The notes: generated by a model from the sequence alone, not told the origin. A DNA stretch of 64,000 nucleotides from Ferruginibacter sp. HRS2-29 (GCF_024343615.1 NZ_RJUB01000124.1:62001-126000), one strand, 5' to 3'. Counted from the stretch's first letter, positions 7,501 through 16,101 are shown. Program-made: numbers and translations.

Positions 7501-10318
7501 TCCCGGACAATATCGCCTGTTACTTGTTACGTGGAATAATTCTATCGCCGAAAAGAATGTCGCTATAAGTGTCAATGGAACGGAGGTGGAGGATATGCGC
7601 CATCCCATATTTTCCGCGGCGAATGCTTTGCTTGAACAGCTGTATGCAGATGCCGCCCGTGAAGAAGAGTTGGCAAGGCAAAAAGACGATGAACCGATCC
7701 GGCCGGTTGAAAAACCAGTTTCGCTGATGCCTTCGGGAATGATCGTTTCGCCAGGTGGGGGTACAACTCTTACGGTGAATGTTATAGATGGAAGGTCTGG
7801 TGGCCCGATACCTTTTGCACTGGTGACCTTCGAAGGATATAAACCTTCAGGCATTACCGATCCGCAGGGTAATTATTATTTTTCAAATCTTAAAAAAGGC
7901 AATTACACGTTGGTGATCTCTGCAACAGGTTACATGGCAAAAAAAGTAAAGCTTGATATTAACAATGAATTACCCGTAAAAATAAATGTGAGCCTGCTCA
8001 TCTCATCACAATCATTGCAGGAAGTGGTAGTCACTTCTTTGGGCATACAACGCCAAAGAAAAGATCTGGCATATTCTGTCTTAACTATTTCAGCTTATGG
8101 GTTCGACATCGGTACCAATATAACACAAAGCTTGCAGGGAAGAGTTGCCGGCTTGAATATAACATCCGTTAACAATGGATTTTTCGATAGCGTAAGGATC
8201 AATCTTCGAGGAATAAGAAGCCTTACAGGAAACCCGGATCCTTTACTGATCATTGATGGCATCATAACACCAATGGGTGCGCTGGGGAGTTTGAATCCTG
8301 AAGAAATTGCAGAAATGCTCACGCTGAGTGCTGCGTCAGCTTCTGCGATATACGGTCCTGAAGCAGCCAATGGAGCAATTGTGGTGACCACAAAAAGAAA
8401 AACAGACCGGAAAATTTTTCGCGATTATGCTTTCTGGCAGCCTAATATGATCACAGATAAAAATGGAAATGCCTCGTTTGAAATTACCTACCCGGATAAC
8501 ATCACCGGTTGGAAAAATTACGTCTTTGCGATGGATAAAAAGAACCGCGTCGGGAAAACGTATATGCTGACCCGATCCTACAAACCAATGGTGGCACAGC
8601 TCAACATGCCATTGTTCCTCACCGAAGGGGATAGTTGTTACGTGGTTGGTAAAGCATCTAATTATACGGAAGATAAATACAGCATCTCCACGTCATTCAA
8701 ACTGAATGACCAGCTGTTGTCGGAAAATAAAACGGATCTTTCTCCATCCGATGCGCATATCGATCAGCAATTGATCCATACTTCCGGAAAAGACACTTTG
8801 AGCATCGGCTACGAACTCAAAAGTACTACCGGGTTTAAGGATGGGGAGGAAAGGAAACTGCCTGTATTGAAAAAAGGGACGGAAGAAACCGTGGGTGATT
8901 TTTGGGTGTTGCAAAAAGATACCGCGGTGAATTTTAAATTGTCGCCCAATGCATCAGGGCTGAATATTTATGCGCAAAATAACACGCTGGATGTATTGCT
9001 GGATGAGCTCGAGCATCTGAAAAACTATCCTCATCAATGTATGGAGCAAACCACTTCCAAGCTGAAAGGCCTGGCGTTGAAAAAACAGGTATACGGACTT
9101 TTGAAAAAAGATTTTACCGAGCAGAAGTTAGCGGATCAGTTGCTGGCCAAAATACAGAAGGCACAGTTGTATGATGGAGGCTGGTCGTGGTGGCCTAATG
9201 GTAAAGCAAATTTTGAAGTGACGAATTATATCCTGCAGGTATTGTTGAGCTACAGGAGCAATCCTTTGGTGGAAACCAATATCAGGAACGGTTTCCTGTA
9301 TCTTCAGAATCTGCTCCCATCATTGAGAAAAGACCGGCTGATGGCTGCGCTGTTCACTTTAAGTGAGGGCCAACACGAAATGAATTTTGAAACCTGGCTC
9401 AAAAAGATCAATGCAGATTCTATCGGGATGTATGCAAAATGGCAAAAACTGCGGATCATGCAGCGGCAAAAAATGGCGCACGCTTCCCTGCTGGAAGAAC
9501 TGATGAGCAGGAAAAAGTTATCCATCTTGGGAGGGATCTATTGGGGCGAACAAACCTACAACTGGTCGAACAATGAAATAGCGACTACGGTGCTGGCCTT
9601 TAAAGTGCTGAAGGAAGAACCCGGTTTTGAAAGGTCGACAGGTGGTATCATCCAGTATTTTTTAGAAAGGAGAAGAAGCGGCTATTGGGCAAATACGGTA
9701 GAGTCGGCAAGTATCGTTGGCGCCATTTTGCAGGATGCGCTGGATACCCGGACTGATATAACAAAACCAGCGATAGTAAGTGTTTCAGGAGACACGGTGT
9801 TTAACATCAACAAATTTCCTTTTGAGATCAAATGGCGGAATACAGGTATCAGGAATCTGAATTTTGATAAACGGGGCGGCGGAATAGTTTATCTCACCGC
9901 TTATCAAAAAATGTTTGTAGCTGATCCGCTACCAGTGACAGATAATTTTATCATCAACACTTATTTCCTTAAGAACGGACAAAAGCAACAGGTAATAAAA
10001 TCCGGCGAGAAAATAAAAATGGTGGTGGAAGTGAATGTGCTCAAAGAATCGGAATATGTGATGCTGGAAGTGCCGATACCGGCGGGTTGTATCTATTCGG
10101 ACAAAAATGACCAGAACTGGTATGAATATCGGGAAGCCTCCAAAGACAAAGTGATGATCTTTAAAGAATTTTTAGGCAAGGGCATTCAAACATTTGAAAT
10201 AGAACTGGCGCCGAGATATAATGGGGTATACAATATCAATCCGGCCAAAGCGGAGCTGATGTATTATCCTACATTTTTTGGAAGGAATGAAATGAAAAAA
10301 GTGAATATCAAACCTTAA
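4511..10318 (+). CDS. alpha-2-macroglobulin family protein with inserted carboxypeptidase-regulatory and SusC/TonB plug domains
   Basis: A 1935-aa exported protein (signal MRIFLFVLLLFFSLPGFSQ). MG-type beta domains fill roughly residues 50-1060 (for example YKLGDTVRFKSYLLD, DKIFPGEKDSVKVTV). At about 1085-1170 lies a CarboxypepD_reg-like sandwich (LTVNVIDGRSGGPIPFALVT... GNYTLVISATGY). At about 1175-1300 lies a plug-like stretch with SusC signatures (LQEVVVTSLGIQRQ, SLQGRVAGLNI, DPLLIIDGI, NGAIVVTTK) and no beta-barrel. The A2M domain follows (FWQPNMITDKNGNASFEITY, about 1310), then the thioester-type motif CMEQ with Cys1510 and an alpha/alpha-toroid region. Family members are thought to trap proteases in the periplasm. 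The plug occupies the position where a bait region normally precedes the A2M domain. It ends at a bidirectional terminator. Confidence 0.9.
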   Translation: MRIFLFVLLLFFSLPGFSQKDLRKLRTASWQAFAYKISAAEAEQYMKWDSIPMERFEEAVPVMTFHADSIDESTLPVGNYVIMRTRESYVQADLLNISDLRLITINNRYRVQLDVRNKEGQPVEKVRMFMDNKELMADPSSKTFWLKNRKKDEAVIKVYTATDTLYTAIELNDDQYIKPVSEQIRENYHRTKIYRVLNWVPRQLSLLFRHKNAKEKYFSMNGYMIFNQPKYKLGDTVRFKSYLLDNRSKQYNKSIDIYLEYSHQGKNVEQLLTRLKPATPGAYFSEFVLRDTLVSGIKYRLIFKNTAGKNLMTGDFKVEDYVLDEINSTSFRSEKPTYYRQDTLRFFASAKDANGLNVLDADAELLLETSGINETYQDTVFVPDTLYRLRTKLSADGDTKFVVPTGILPKADLSIRAVLRFINSSNEVQEKTESVIYQYFSRQIFAKQKNDSVYVAYLENGESVPVSGIMQAGDQKEEPVNFPATIKINGLAETYQFRYKAGSSFGNTFEPSPYLVGFNRISSADTLGFILDNPYQVPVYYTVLDGQKIIATGRQSDKSIRWIKIMSDRRQYYSVRWQYMWNGREKKEETSIGLLYKILAVKIDAKDKIFPGEKDSVKVTVTDYKGRPAADVNLTAVGYNNQLSKDIKIKEPGYRVTYRGKKYIEYPPFEQTELDLPYSSDLLANNKKWIKKFGLDSMLYYQFLFPPNGFKDEMTLLHDFIPQVSVNLVKDGLLQEIYLLHINRQFRYYNGVTDTSRYAFEVYPGYAQFVIRTKDQEIKLDSIYIQPGFKHDLVFDLDNLPANSTVKNVTSYWSKDEMQLLENSIWRLRGKEMPGASVWQGRNVSVLNGGDLHILGPFERDSLYFFDSTKFDIAFKFEPGYEYSLSKKVTRLEKRNFFVSQENKIYLPVVRYPLLKIGDTLMFPPVIRFAPEKMSTFLRSLRVTSGFTYDFHRAGTGKLMIKVPRDSTIRYVILKHADSSKAIIISNMYSYTVFNLDPGQYRLLLVTWNNSIAEKNVAISVNGTEVEDMRHPIFSAANALLEQLYADAAREEELARQKDDEPIRPVEKPVSLMPSGMIVSPGGGTTLTVNVIDGRSGGPIPFALVTFEGYKPSGITDPQGNYYFSNLKKGNYTLVISATGYMAKKVKLDINNELPVKINVSLLISSQSLQEVVVTSLGIQRQRKDLAYSVLTISAYGFDIGTNITQSLQGRVAGLNITSVNNGFFDSVRINLRGIRSLTGNPDPLLIIDGIITPMGALGSLNPEEIAEMLTLSAASASAIYGPEAANGAIVVTTKRKTDRKIFRDYAFWQPNMITDKNGNASFEITYPDNITGWKNYVFAMDKKNRVGKTYMLTRSYKPMVAQLNMPLFLTEGDSCYVVGKASNYTEDKYSISTSFKLNDQLLSENKTDLSPSDAHIDQQLIHTSGKDTLSIGYELKSTTGFKDGEERKLPVLKKGTEETVGDFWVLQKDTAVNFKLSPNASGLNIYAQNNTLDVLLDELEHLKNYPHQCMEQTTSKLKGLALKKQVYGLLKKDFTEQKLADQLLAKIQKAQLYDGGWSWWPNGKANFEVTNYILQVLLSYRSNPLVETNIRNGFLYLQNLLPSLRKDRLMAALFTLSEGQHEMNFETWLKKINADSIGMYAKWQKLRIMQRQKMAHASLLEELMSRKKLSILGGIYWGEQTYNWSNNEIATTVLAFKVLKEEPGFERSTGGIIQYFLERRRSGYWANTVESASIVGAILQDALDTRTDITKPAIVSVSGDTVFNINKFPFEIKWRNTGIRNLNFDKRGGGIVYLTAYQKMFVADPLPVTDNFIINTYFLKNGQKQQVIKSGEKIKMVVEVNVLKESEYVMLEVPIPAGCIYSDKNDQNWYEYREASKDKVMIFKEFLGKGIQTFEIELAPRYNGVYNINPAKAELMYYPTFFGRNEMKKVNIKP

Positions 10319-10334
10319 AGAAAACAGGAGTAAT

Positions 10335-10367
10335 AAAAAACGGGCCGTGATGAACAGCCCGTTTTTT
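10335..10367. terminator. bidirectional terminator between convergent genes
   Basis: Perfect 11-bp arms AAAAAACGGGC/GCCCGTTTTTT flank an 11-nt loop. T runs follow the stem on both strands, so it can end the plus-strand A2M gene and the minus-strand ligase gene. Confidence 0.85.
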
Positions 10368-10382
10368 ATTGAATAAATTTTG

Positions 10383-11513
10383 TCAAACGATCAGGTGAGG
10401 AATAAACCTGCTTTTATTATCTGTGATGAGGCTTTTTGCTTCGCGGATACCCATTCCTGCCGGTTCCTGTCCGATCACCCAGCTGCCGATGACAGGGAAG
10501 TTGTCATCAAAATCAGGTAGTTCGAATAGTTCCTGGTAGATGAAACCTTCTTCACCATATTCGCCGTCGCTTTTTTCGATAGTGCCATAATGTTTCACCA
10601 CTTCTATGTTGGCACCTTCTCTCGAAAGGATCGGTTTTTTTACATAATCCTTCATGCCGTTGTTCTCAAAATAAGCGGGCAGGAGGTATTCGTTGTTGGG
10701 AAATAGTTCCCATAATACCGGTAGTATCGCCTTATTCGACAGGATCATTTTCCACGCAGGTTCAATCCAGAAAGCCTGGTTACTGTCGGCTAAAATATTT
10801 TTACCAAAACTTTCATTCGCCAGCCATTCCCAAGGATAGAGTTTGAAAATATTGGTGATGGATTCGTTTTCCATGTCTACAAACTGCGAGGTTTCTGCTT
10901 CCCAGCCAATATCGTCGATGAATACAAGTTTGGTGTCAAGTCCTCCCTGGATGGCACAATCCCGCATATACTCGTTGTTGGTAAGGTCTTCGAGCGTTTC
11001 TTTGAGGCAGGTGAAATGCAGCTTGCCGGGGTTGAGGTATACTTTAAGATACTTCCAGTAAGCGATCAGCTTTTCATGAATGCTGTTGAACTGATCTTTG
11101 CTTTTGTCAAAGTCCTGCAGCCAGAACCATTGTACGATACCGGCTTCATACAAACTCGTAGGCGTATCGGCATTGAACTCCAGTAATTTCACCTGGCCGT
11201 TTTTAAAGCAAAGGTCGAAGCGTCCATAGATGGCAGGATGATCATCGTTCCAGGTTTTTTCAATGTATGGAATAAATTCCTGCGGAATGTGAAACTTCGG
11301 ATACAACTTGTTGTCGATCACGTGTTGCACTGCTTCGAGGCACATTTCCCAGAGGGCTGTGGTAGCTTTTTCGAGCTGGTCTATTTCACCGGAGGTGAAT
11401 GTATAATAAGCAGATTCATCCCAGTAAGGCACATCGCTGGTATGAAAACCGAAGCCGAGTTTTTCTACGGCGCTTTGCCAGTGGTTGCGGGGAGTTGTAT
11501 TGATGCGATTCAT
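10383..11513 (-). CDS. glutathionylspermidine synthase-family ATP-grasp ligase (YgiC/YjfC-like)
   Basis: A 376-aa protein with the GSP_synth domain across its length: FHIPQEFIPYIEKTWNDDHP, GRFDLCFKNGQVKLLEFNADTPTS, the ATP-grasp segments KPILSREGANIEVV and EGFIYQELFELPDFD, and the C-terminal IGSWVIGQEPAGMGIRE. Relatives join peptides or glutathione to amines using ATP. For the YgiC/YjfC branch the true substrate is unsettled. The gene 131 bp upstream encodes a small lipoprotein with the YgiB-type VTRGGFG ending, the same gene pairing as ygiB-ygiC in enterobacteria, although a nested palindrome separates the two here. Confidence 0.88.
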   Translation of the reverse strand: MNRINTTPRNHWQSAVEKLGFGFHTSDVPYWDESAYYTFTSGEIDQLEKATTALWEMCLEAVQHVIDNKLYPKFHIPQEFIPYIEKTWNDDHPAIYGRFDLCFKNGQVKLLEFNADTPTSLYEAGIVQWFWLQDFDKSKDQFNSIHEKLIAYWKYLKVYLNPGKLHFTCLKETLEDLTNNEYMRDCAIQGGLDTKLVFIDDIGWEAETSQFVDMENESITNIFKLYPWEWLANESFGKNILADSNQAFWIEPAWKMILSNKAILPVLWELFPNNEYLLPAYFENNGMKDYVKKPILSREGANIEVVKHYGTIEKSDGEYGEEGFIYQELFELPDFDDNFPVIGSWVIGQEPAGMGIREAKSLITDNKSRFIPHLIV

Positions 11514-11564
11514 AAAATGTATGATGTGAGATGTATGATGTGTATTATCTAAGATCTATGATTT

Positions 11565-11624
11565 GGTGATGTATGATCTATGATCGGCTCCCTAACGAGG
11601 GAGGAGCATAGATCATACATCACC
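11565..11624. repeat. nested palindrome of the GATCTATGATC phrase family
   Basis: Arms 11565-11582 and 11607-11624 are perfect 18-bp inverted copies (GGTGATGTATGATCTATG). The loop holds a second hairpin, CTCCCT/AGGGAG. The same phrase recurs at 47141-47370. Confidence 0.75.
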
Positions 11625-11644
11625 AGATCATACATCATAGATTA

Positions 11645-11995
11645 TTATCCGCCTACACTATAGCCGCTTCTTCCAAATCCGCCCCTGGTTACGCTTCCTT
11701 TGAAACCATTGGAGCCGATGTTGGAACGCTGGGAAATGGCGCTGGAATAATATCCTGCCCTGGTATAATTTCCGTTGCTGTAATTGCCGTATGGGCGAAA
11801 GGCATAATACCATAGAGCAGCCGTTAGCAGGCCGTTTCCACCGTGGCCGTAATGGGTGCGGGTGTATGGAGCAGTGCTGTCGCCACGAACGTATGTTTTG
11901 CTCCCTTCTCCCCATTCGGGTTCTTTTTTCTTCTGATTGCAACTTGCCAAAGCTGCCGTGATGAGAATGAGCTTAACGGTACTACTTTTTTTCAT
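11645..11995 (-). CDS. YgiB-like small Gly/Tyr/Ser-rich lipoprotein
   Basis: 116 aa, opening MKKSSTVKLILITAALASC-NQKKK, a lipoprotein signal with the lipobox Cys at residue 19. The mature part is low-complexity, rich in Gly, Tyr, Ser and Asn (GNYSNGNYTRAGYYSSAIS), and ends KGSVTRGGFGRSGYSVGG. As I recall, the VTRGGFG ending is shared with enterobacterial YgiB (DUF1190/UPF0441). The downstream gene is a YgiC-like ligase, so the two probably act together at the envelope. What they modify is unknown. The match is short, so the family call rests on motif plus gene order. Confidence 0.6.
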   Translation of the reverse strand: MKKSSTVKLILITAALASCNQKKKEPEWGEGSKTYVRGDSTAPYTRTHYGHGGNGLLTAALWYYAFRPYGNYSNGNYTRAGYYSSAISQRSNIGSNGFKGSVTRGGFGRSGYSVGG

Positions 11996-12010
11996 TCGTT
12001 ATTTTTTAAG

Positions 12011-12147
12011 TCAATAGTGAATAGCCAATAGTCAAATCTGCGAAGGTTTAAAGTGAATCCAAAGTATGTATATCCAGCGCTAATGGATAATCGATAAAAA
12101 ATTAAGACCTCATATTTTCACTATTCACCATTGACCATTCACTATTT
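12011..12147. repeat. AATAGTGAATAGTCAATAG phrase repeats
   Basis: TCAATAGTGAATAGCCAATAGTC at 12011-12033 and the opposite-sense CTATTCACCATTGACCATTCACTATT at about 12121-12146 bracket the intergenic gap. Related words occur at 14957-14982, 16089-16118 and 33550-33575. The last copy runs into the stop end of the 112-aa lipoprotein gene. Confidence 0.55.
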
Positions 12148-12480
12148 TATTGTAATAAATATTTCATAATCCTTTTTCACTGTTACCTTCTTCGTATCGC
12201 CGTCACTGTTTTCCGCTTCTTTGGTTTCCATGCCGAGCGCCGGTACAGTGTCGCGGTATTCTACATGTTTAAATTCGCTGTTGTGAACCCATACCGTGTG
12301 TTTGGTCAGCAGTATGTCGTGTGTACTGTCGAGGTGTTGAACGGTTACGGATGTTTCAACAGATCCGTTTTTATTTACAGCGTTGGTAATATCCTCATTG
12401 TCTTTTTTCTTACAGGCAGTAAACAATGCTATCGCAATGATCATCGGGCCGGATAATAAAAGAAGCTTATTTAGTTTCAT
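12142..12480 (-). CDS. lipoprotein of unknown function, 112 aa
   Basis: Opens MKLNKLLLLSGPMIIAIALFTAC-KKKDNED, a clear lipoprotein signal with lipobox FTAC (Cys23). The mature 90 residues are polar and charged, with regular beta-like alternation (VTVQHLDSTHDILLTKHTVWV, KKVTVKKDYEIFITIK). No family is recognised. It sits alone on the minus strand between two intergenic phrase-repeat clusters. Confidence 0.65.
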   Translation of the reverse strand: MKLNKLLLLSGPMIIAIALFTACKKKDNEDITNAVNKNGSVETSVTVQHLDSTHDILLTKHTVWVHNSEFKHVEYRDTVPALGMETKEAENSDGDTKKVTVKKDYEIFITIK

Positions 12481-12500
12481 CGTTGTTGTTTGTAAGTTGA

Positions 12501-12609
12501 AATTAAGAATGAATAATTAATAATGAATAATTCTTTCGGAGCGGTATGCTTCTTTAAATTAGAATCTCATTCGATCTAATTCTTAATTATTCATTCTTAA
12601 TTATTAATT
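12501..12609. repeat. AT-rich inverted phrase repeat (AATTAAGAATGAATAATTAA)
   Basis: AATTAAGAATGAATAATTAATAATGAATAATT at 12501-12532 is mirrored imperfectly by its complement at 12578-12609, giving a long AT-rich stem around a 45-nt loop. The right arm overlaps the stop end of the flotillin-like gene. Related words recur at 53301-53326 and 60622-60650. Confidence 0.6.
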
Positions 12610-14511
12610 GTTTTCCGTTTTCTTCTGATCCATCATTTCCATCAACTTCATACCCAGCAAGCCATTGATGCCGCCATCGGTACCTGTACCACCGCCGATG
12701 AGGATATCAGGGATCACTTTTATCTGGCCTTTACCTATTTCTTCGGTGATCTTATATCTCGTAAAATTATCACCACCCATCGCTTTCACCTGCAGTTCGT
12801 AGGCTTCCGCGGTGCTTTTACCGATCGCCATGATCTTTTCCGCTTCTGCCAGACCGGTCTTGCTAATCTTTTCGGCATCGGCGCTGGCATTCAGTTTGGT
12901 GGCTTCGGCCTGCGCACCTGCCCTTGCTTTGGTCGCTTCCGCTTCAGCGTTCGCACGCATTTTGGTGGCAGTGGCTTCTGCGTCTACCTGCAATTTCAGG
13001 CTATTCGCGTCACCTTCCGCTTTTTTCACGGCTGCATCTGCGGTGCGTTGTGCGATCTCCACACTTTGCTGTGCCTTCACGATCTCTTTCTGCATATCCG
13101 CGATGGCGGTTTCTTTTTCCATTCCCTGACGTTTTTCCTGAGCCATACGCTGGGTGCTGTAGGTTTTTTCTTCTTCCTGGGCGATCTTACGGTCTGTAAG
13201 CGTTTTCATCAACGATTCCGGTGGAACGATATCTCCTATCAGGGTATCCACGGCATTCACGTTGTATTCATCCAGCACTGTTTTCATATTTTCCTTTGCC
13301 GCCTGCTGTCTTTCTTTACGCGTGCTTAAGAATGCGATCACATCGCTGTCCTGCGCCGAGTTACGGAAATAGTTGCCGATAGTGGGTTCCAATACCTGGC
13401 TCACCAGGTTGTTCATGCTACCAAAACGTGCGATCACTTTCGGCGCCTCATTGGCCGGGATATGTATGATCTGCGATACATCGAGATTGAACGGGAAACC
13501 ATCCTGCGAACGAACCGTGATTGTAGAAAGATTTTTATCCAGCTGATGCGATTCGCTGCGGGTGTTGGCCCAGTTCAACACAAGGTTGGTGGTGGGTACA
13601 AGTTCCACTTTCATGATGTATTTATTGAAAGGATATTTGCCCGGCCCGTAAGGTTCCATCCATACACCGCGACTTCCTTTGCTCACGATATTACCATGTT
13701 TGAAGCTTTCGCCGGTGAGGTCTTTTCCATCCTGCCCGATGTAGGAGATCACCACGCCAACATACCCGATCGGAACATCCGTCATCGGCACTTCTTCAAT
13801 CTGTATCGCCCATGGGTTGATGTTGTAACTACCAGCCAGTATGATGGAAGGCTGCAAACCACGGTTACCATCATTCTTCAGGAAAGTATCGAAATCCTGG
13901 AAGTTGTTATGGCCGTCGATATATTTACCGGCGATCTGTCCTGATTCGATGGGGTGCCCATCCAGCGAAGTAACGATCCCCACCATGTTCTCATGTATGA
14001 TCACCATATCGGCGATCGTGATAGTGAAGGCATACGTGTTGATACGATAAGTACCTGCAGTGATGTAAGCAGTCTGGCGGCCTTTTTGCCCACCGTTTTC
14101 CAGAAATTTCTTAGCATCCTGGAAATTATCGCTGTCCACTTTTCGGCCGAGGATCGCACCTGTAGGGATCTCTGCACCATCATTCGAAAGTATCAACCCT
14201 ATCTTACCTTCAGGAATAACGGCAAACGGTTGCATATCTACGCCGTATTGCCACGGCCACATGCCCCAGTAAAGTCCGGGTGCCAATGCCTGCGCCTGGA
14301 AACCAGCTTCGCCTTTGGTGGCGATGATCCTGCCATCCGGTAATTCGCGGTTGGCGCCAAAAAGCACGAATTTTTTAGTAACGAGCCCGATCCTGTTTTC
14401 CGGTACGATCACCATCCCGAAAAATACCCTCAATATGAATTTGTAAAAAATGAGTGATAACAGGATGACGATCACCCACCAGTACTGAGCCAATAATTGT
14501 TGTGTGTCCAT
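12604..14511 (-). CDS. flotillin-like SPFH domain protein
   Basis: A 635-aa membrane-anchored scaffold protein. An N-terminal transmembrane helix (YWWVIVILLSLIFYKFILRVFFGMV) leads into a long SPFH/band-7 region (about residues 30-430; VPENRIGLVTKKFVL, EEVPMTDVPIGYVGVVISY, ITVRSQDGFPFNLDVSQIIHI). An Ala/Glu-rich coiled coil with AEAxAT repeats (about 450-570) follows, then a Gly-rich tail (ILIGGGTGTDGG). This matches flotillin/YqiK-type proteins, which organise membrane microdomains. YqiK-type proteins are often encoded with an NfeD partner; none is seen here. Confidence 0.85.
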   Translation of the reverse strand: MDTQQLLAQYWWVIVILLSLIFYKFILRVFFGMVIVPENRIGLVTKKFVLFGANRELPDGRIIATKGEAGFQAQALAPGLYWGMWPWQYGVDMQPFAVIPEGKIGLILSNDGAEIPTGAILGRKVDSDNFQDAKKFLENGGQKGRQTAYITAGTYRINTYAFTITIADMVIIHENMVGIVTSLDGHPIESGQIAGKYIDGHNNFQDFDTFLKNDGNRGLQPSIILAGSYNINPWAIQIEEVPMTDVPIGYVGVVISYIGQDGKDLTGESFKHGNIVSKGSRGVWMEPYGPGKYPFNKYIMKVELVPTTNLVLNWANTRSESHQLDKNLSTITVRSQDGFPFNLDVSQIIHIPANEAPKVIARFGSMNNLVSQVLEPTIGNYFRNSAQDSDVIAFLSTRKERQQAAKENMKTVLDEYNVNAVDTLIGDIVPPESLMKTLTDRKIAQEEEKTYSTQRMAQEKRQGMEKETAIADMQKEIVKAQQSVEIAQRTADAAVKKAEGDANSLKLQVDAEATATKMRANAEAEATKARAGAQAEATKLNASADAEKISKTGLAEAEKIMAIGKSTAEAYELQVKAMGGDNFTRYKITEEIGKGQIKVIPDILIGGGTGTDGGINGLLGMKLMEMMDQKKTENN

Positions 14512-15062
14512 TGTAGTGTTGATTTATTAGGGTTTGTTGAAATTGTGTTTGTTGCCGGATGCTGGTTGTTCCTTTTGATTGTTATTCGCTAATATCTTCG
14601 CTACGATATCCATTATCCATTATCCATTATCCATCATCGGCCTCCGGCCTTCCTCAAAGGAAATGATTTATCGTTGAATATAATCAATCGGTTGACCGCA
14701 TGGAGAAACAATTTACCAAAAGGTAATTCTGCGTTGTTACAGCTGTAAGCGGAAGAGAAAATAGGAGGGTGGTTTTACTCTCTGGCGATAGTTAAAAAGC
14801 GCAGAAGCAATAAGATGGTACATTTGTCATGGGAGCCAGGCTCCGTTTAAATTTGAAGTGCTAAGGTATAGCGGGGGCGGATATTGTGCAATAAAATCGG
14901 AGTTGAGCGGGACTTGCGTTCATACGAATGGTAAAGTATGTGTGATGAACGGCAAGTAAGTCAATAGTGAATTGTGAATAGTCAAAGCTTGTTGTTTTAT
15001 TCTGTGAATGGAGGTTGGATTATCTTGTTTATTATTGTTTTTTGTAAAAAAATGTTATCAAA
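14512..15062. other. 551-bp intergenic stretch without a gene
   Basis: Divergent region between the flotillin-like gene and the J-domain gene. It contains ATTATCCATTATCCATTATCC phrase repeats near 14608-14636, a GGCCTCCGGCC palindrome at 14639-14649, and CAATAGTGAATTGTGAATAGTC at 14961-14982. No coding frame or RNA gene was recognised; it must hold both promoters. Confidence 0.5.
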
Positions 15063-16016
15063 ATGTCATTACTTCATATTCCGTCGGAGAAAAAGAAGCT
15101 ATCTAAAAAAGATGGCCCGCTCGAAAAAGAGACGAGGCGTTTCAACCGGCTGGTGAAAGAAATAGAGGAATTGCAAAAATCCAGCGAACAGCATAAAGCG
15201 GAGGACGAGTTGTACCACAAACTTTTCCTCGAAAAAGTTCATCCGATGCTGATAGATGTGTCTAAAGCCCAGGTGAAATTTATCGCTAAACTGGAAAAGA
15301 TATTTTATGCTGAAAAATTTCCGAAAAACGTTGAACGTGATTTTATCGAATTTGCCATACCCATTTTGCAGGATGCCGCTATTTATTCCGATGAGGCGAA
15401 AACAATGCTGGGTAATTATTTGCAATGGCAGGCATCGTTGGTTTCGAAGCAGGAGAAGCATCCTGTAGCTGCGCAGCCTGAATCAGAAGATGAACTACCA
15501 CAGGGAGATATCATCAACGAAGAGGAAACTGAATATAAAAATATCCCTGACCTGGATAAAAAATCGGTAACGGAACTCTACAAAGAACTGGCAAAACAGG
15601 TACATCCCGATCTGGAACGCGATGAAACATTGCGGCAGCAAAAAGAACAATTGATGACAGCGCTCATTGAAGCCAAAAACAAAGAAGATATTTATTCGAT
15701 GCTGATCATCCGTCAAAAAGCCGCGGAAATAAACAAAGAAGAAGGTCCGGAAAATCCTTACACATTACAGCTTTTGAAAAAATACAATGCTTCGCTCAAA
15801 AAGAAGCTGGAAGGGATAAAAAGAGAAATTCAGCAATCGGTTTTTTCCAGCTTTCATTCCAAAGAAGAATTTTTTGCCCATGGCAAAAAGAAACAAACGG
15901 TGGAAACCCGAATCCACCTTCAGCAAAAAAATCTGAAAGAACTTCAGGATAATCTTGAGGAAAATACCCGTATCATCCGGAACGGCCAACAACTCAAACA
16001 ACTGCTGAATCAATAA
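15063..16016 (+). CDS. J-domain-like, coiled-coil protein of unknown function
   Basis: 317 aa, highly charged and mostly helical, with no signal peptide. Residues about 170-225 read VTELYKELAKQVHPDLERDE followed by LMTALIEAKNKEDIYSMLII. This looks like helix II, the HPD loop and helix III of a J domain (HPD near residue 184). The rest is Lys/Glu-rich coiled coil (KKKLEGIKREIQQSVFSSF, QKNLKELQDNLEENTRII). If the J domain is real, the protein would recruit a DnaK/Hsp70. It is convergent with the second A2M gene across a shared terminator. Confidence 0.65.
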   Translation: MSLLHIPSEKKKLSKKDGPLEKETRRFNRLVKEIEELQKSSEQHKAEDELYHKLFLEKVHPMLIDVSKAQVKFIAKLEKIFYAEKFPKNVERDFIEFAIPILQDAAIYSDEAKTMLGNYLQWQASLVSKQEKHPVAAQPESEDELPQGDIINEEETEYKNIPDLDKKSVTELYKELAKQVHPDLERDETLRQQKEQLMTALIEAKNKEDIYSMLIIRQKAAEINKEEGPENPYTLQLLKKYNASLKKKLEGIKREIQQSVFSSFHSKEEFFAHGKKKQTVETRIHLQQKNLKELQDNLEENTRIIRNGQQLKQLLNQ

Positions 16017-16041
16017 AAAAAGCGGCTCCAGGAGCCGCTTT
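16016..16041. terminator. bidirectional terminator between convergent genes
   Basis: 9-bp arms AGCGGCTCC/GGAGCCGCT sit at 16021-16039 with an A7 run just before and TTT just after. It overlaps the stop of the J-domain gene and lies 60 bp past the stop of the minus-strand A2M gene. The T tract is stronger on the minus strand. Confidence 0.8.
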
Positions 16042-16101
16042 CAAATTGCTGATCTTATGAACCTGCTAAAAACATAAAACCTTCGAAGGTTTCACCATTG
16101 A

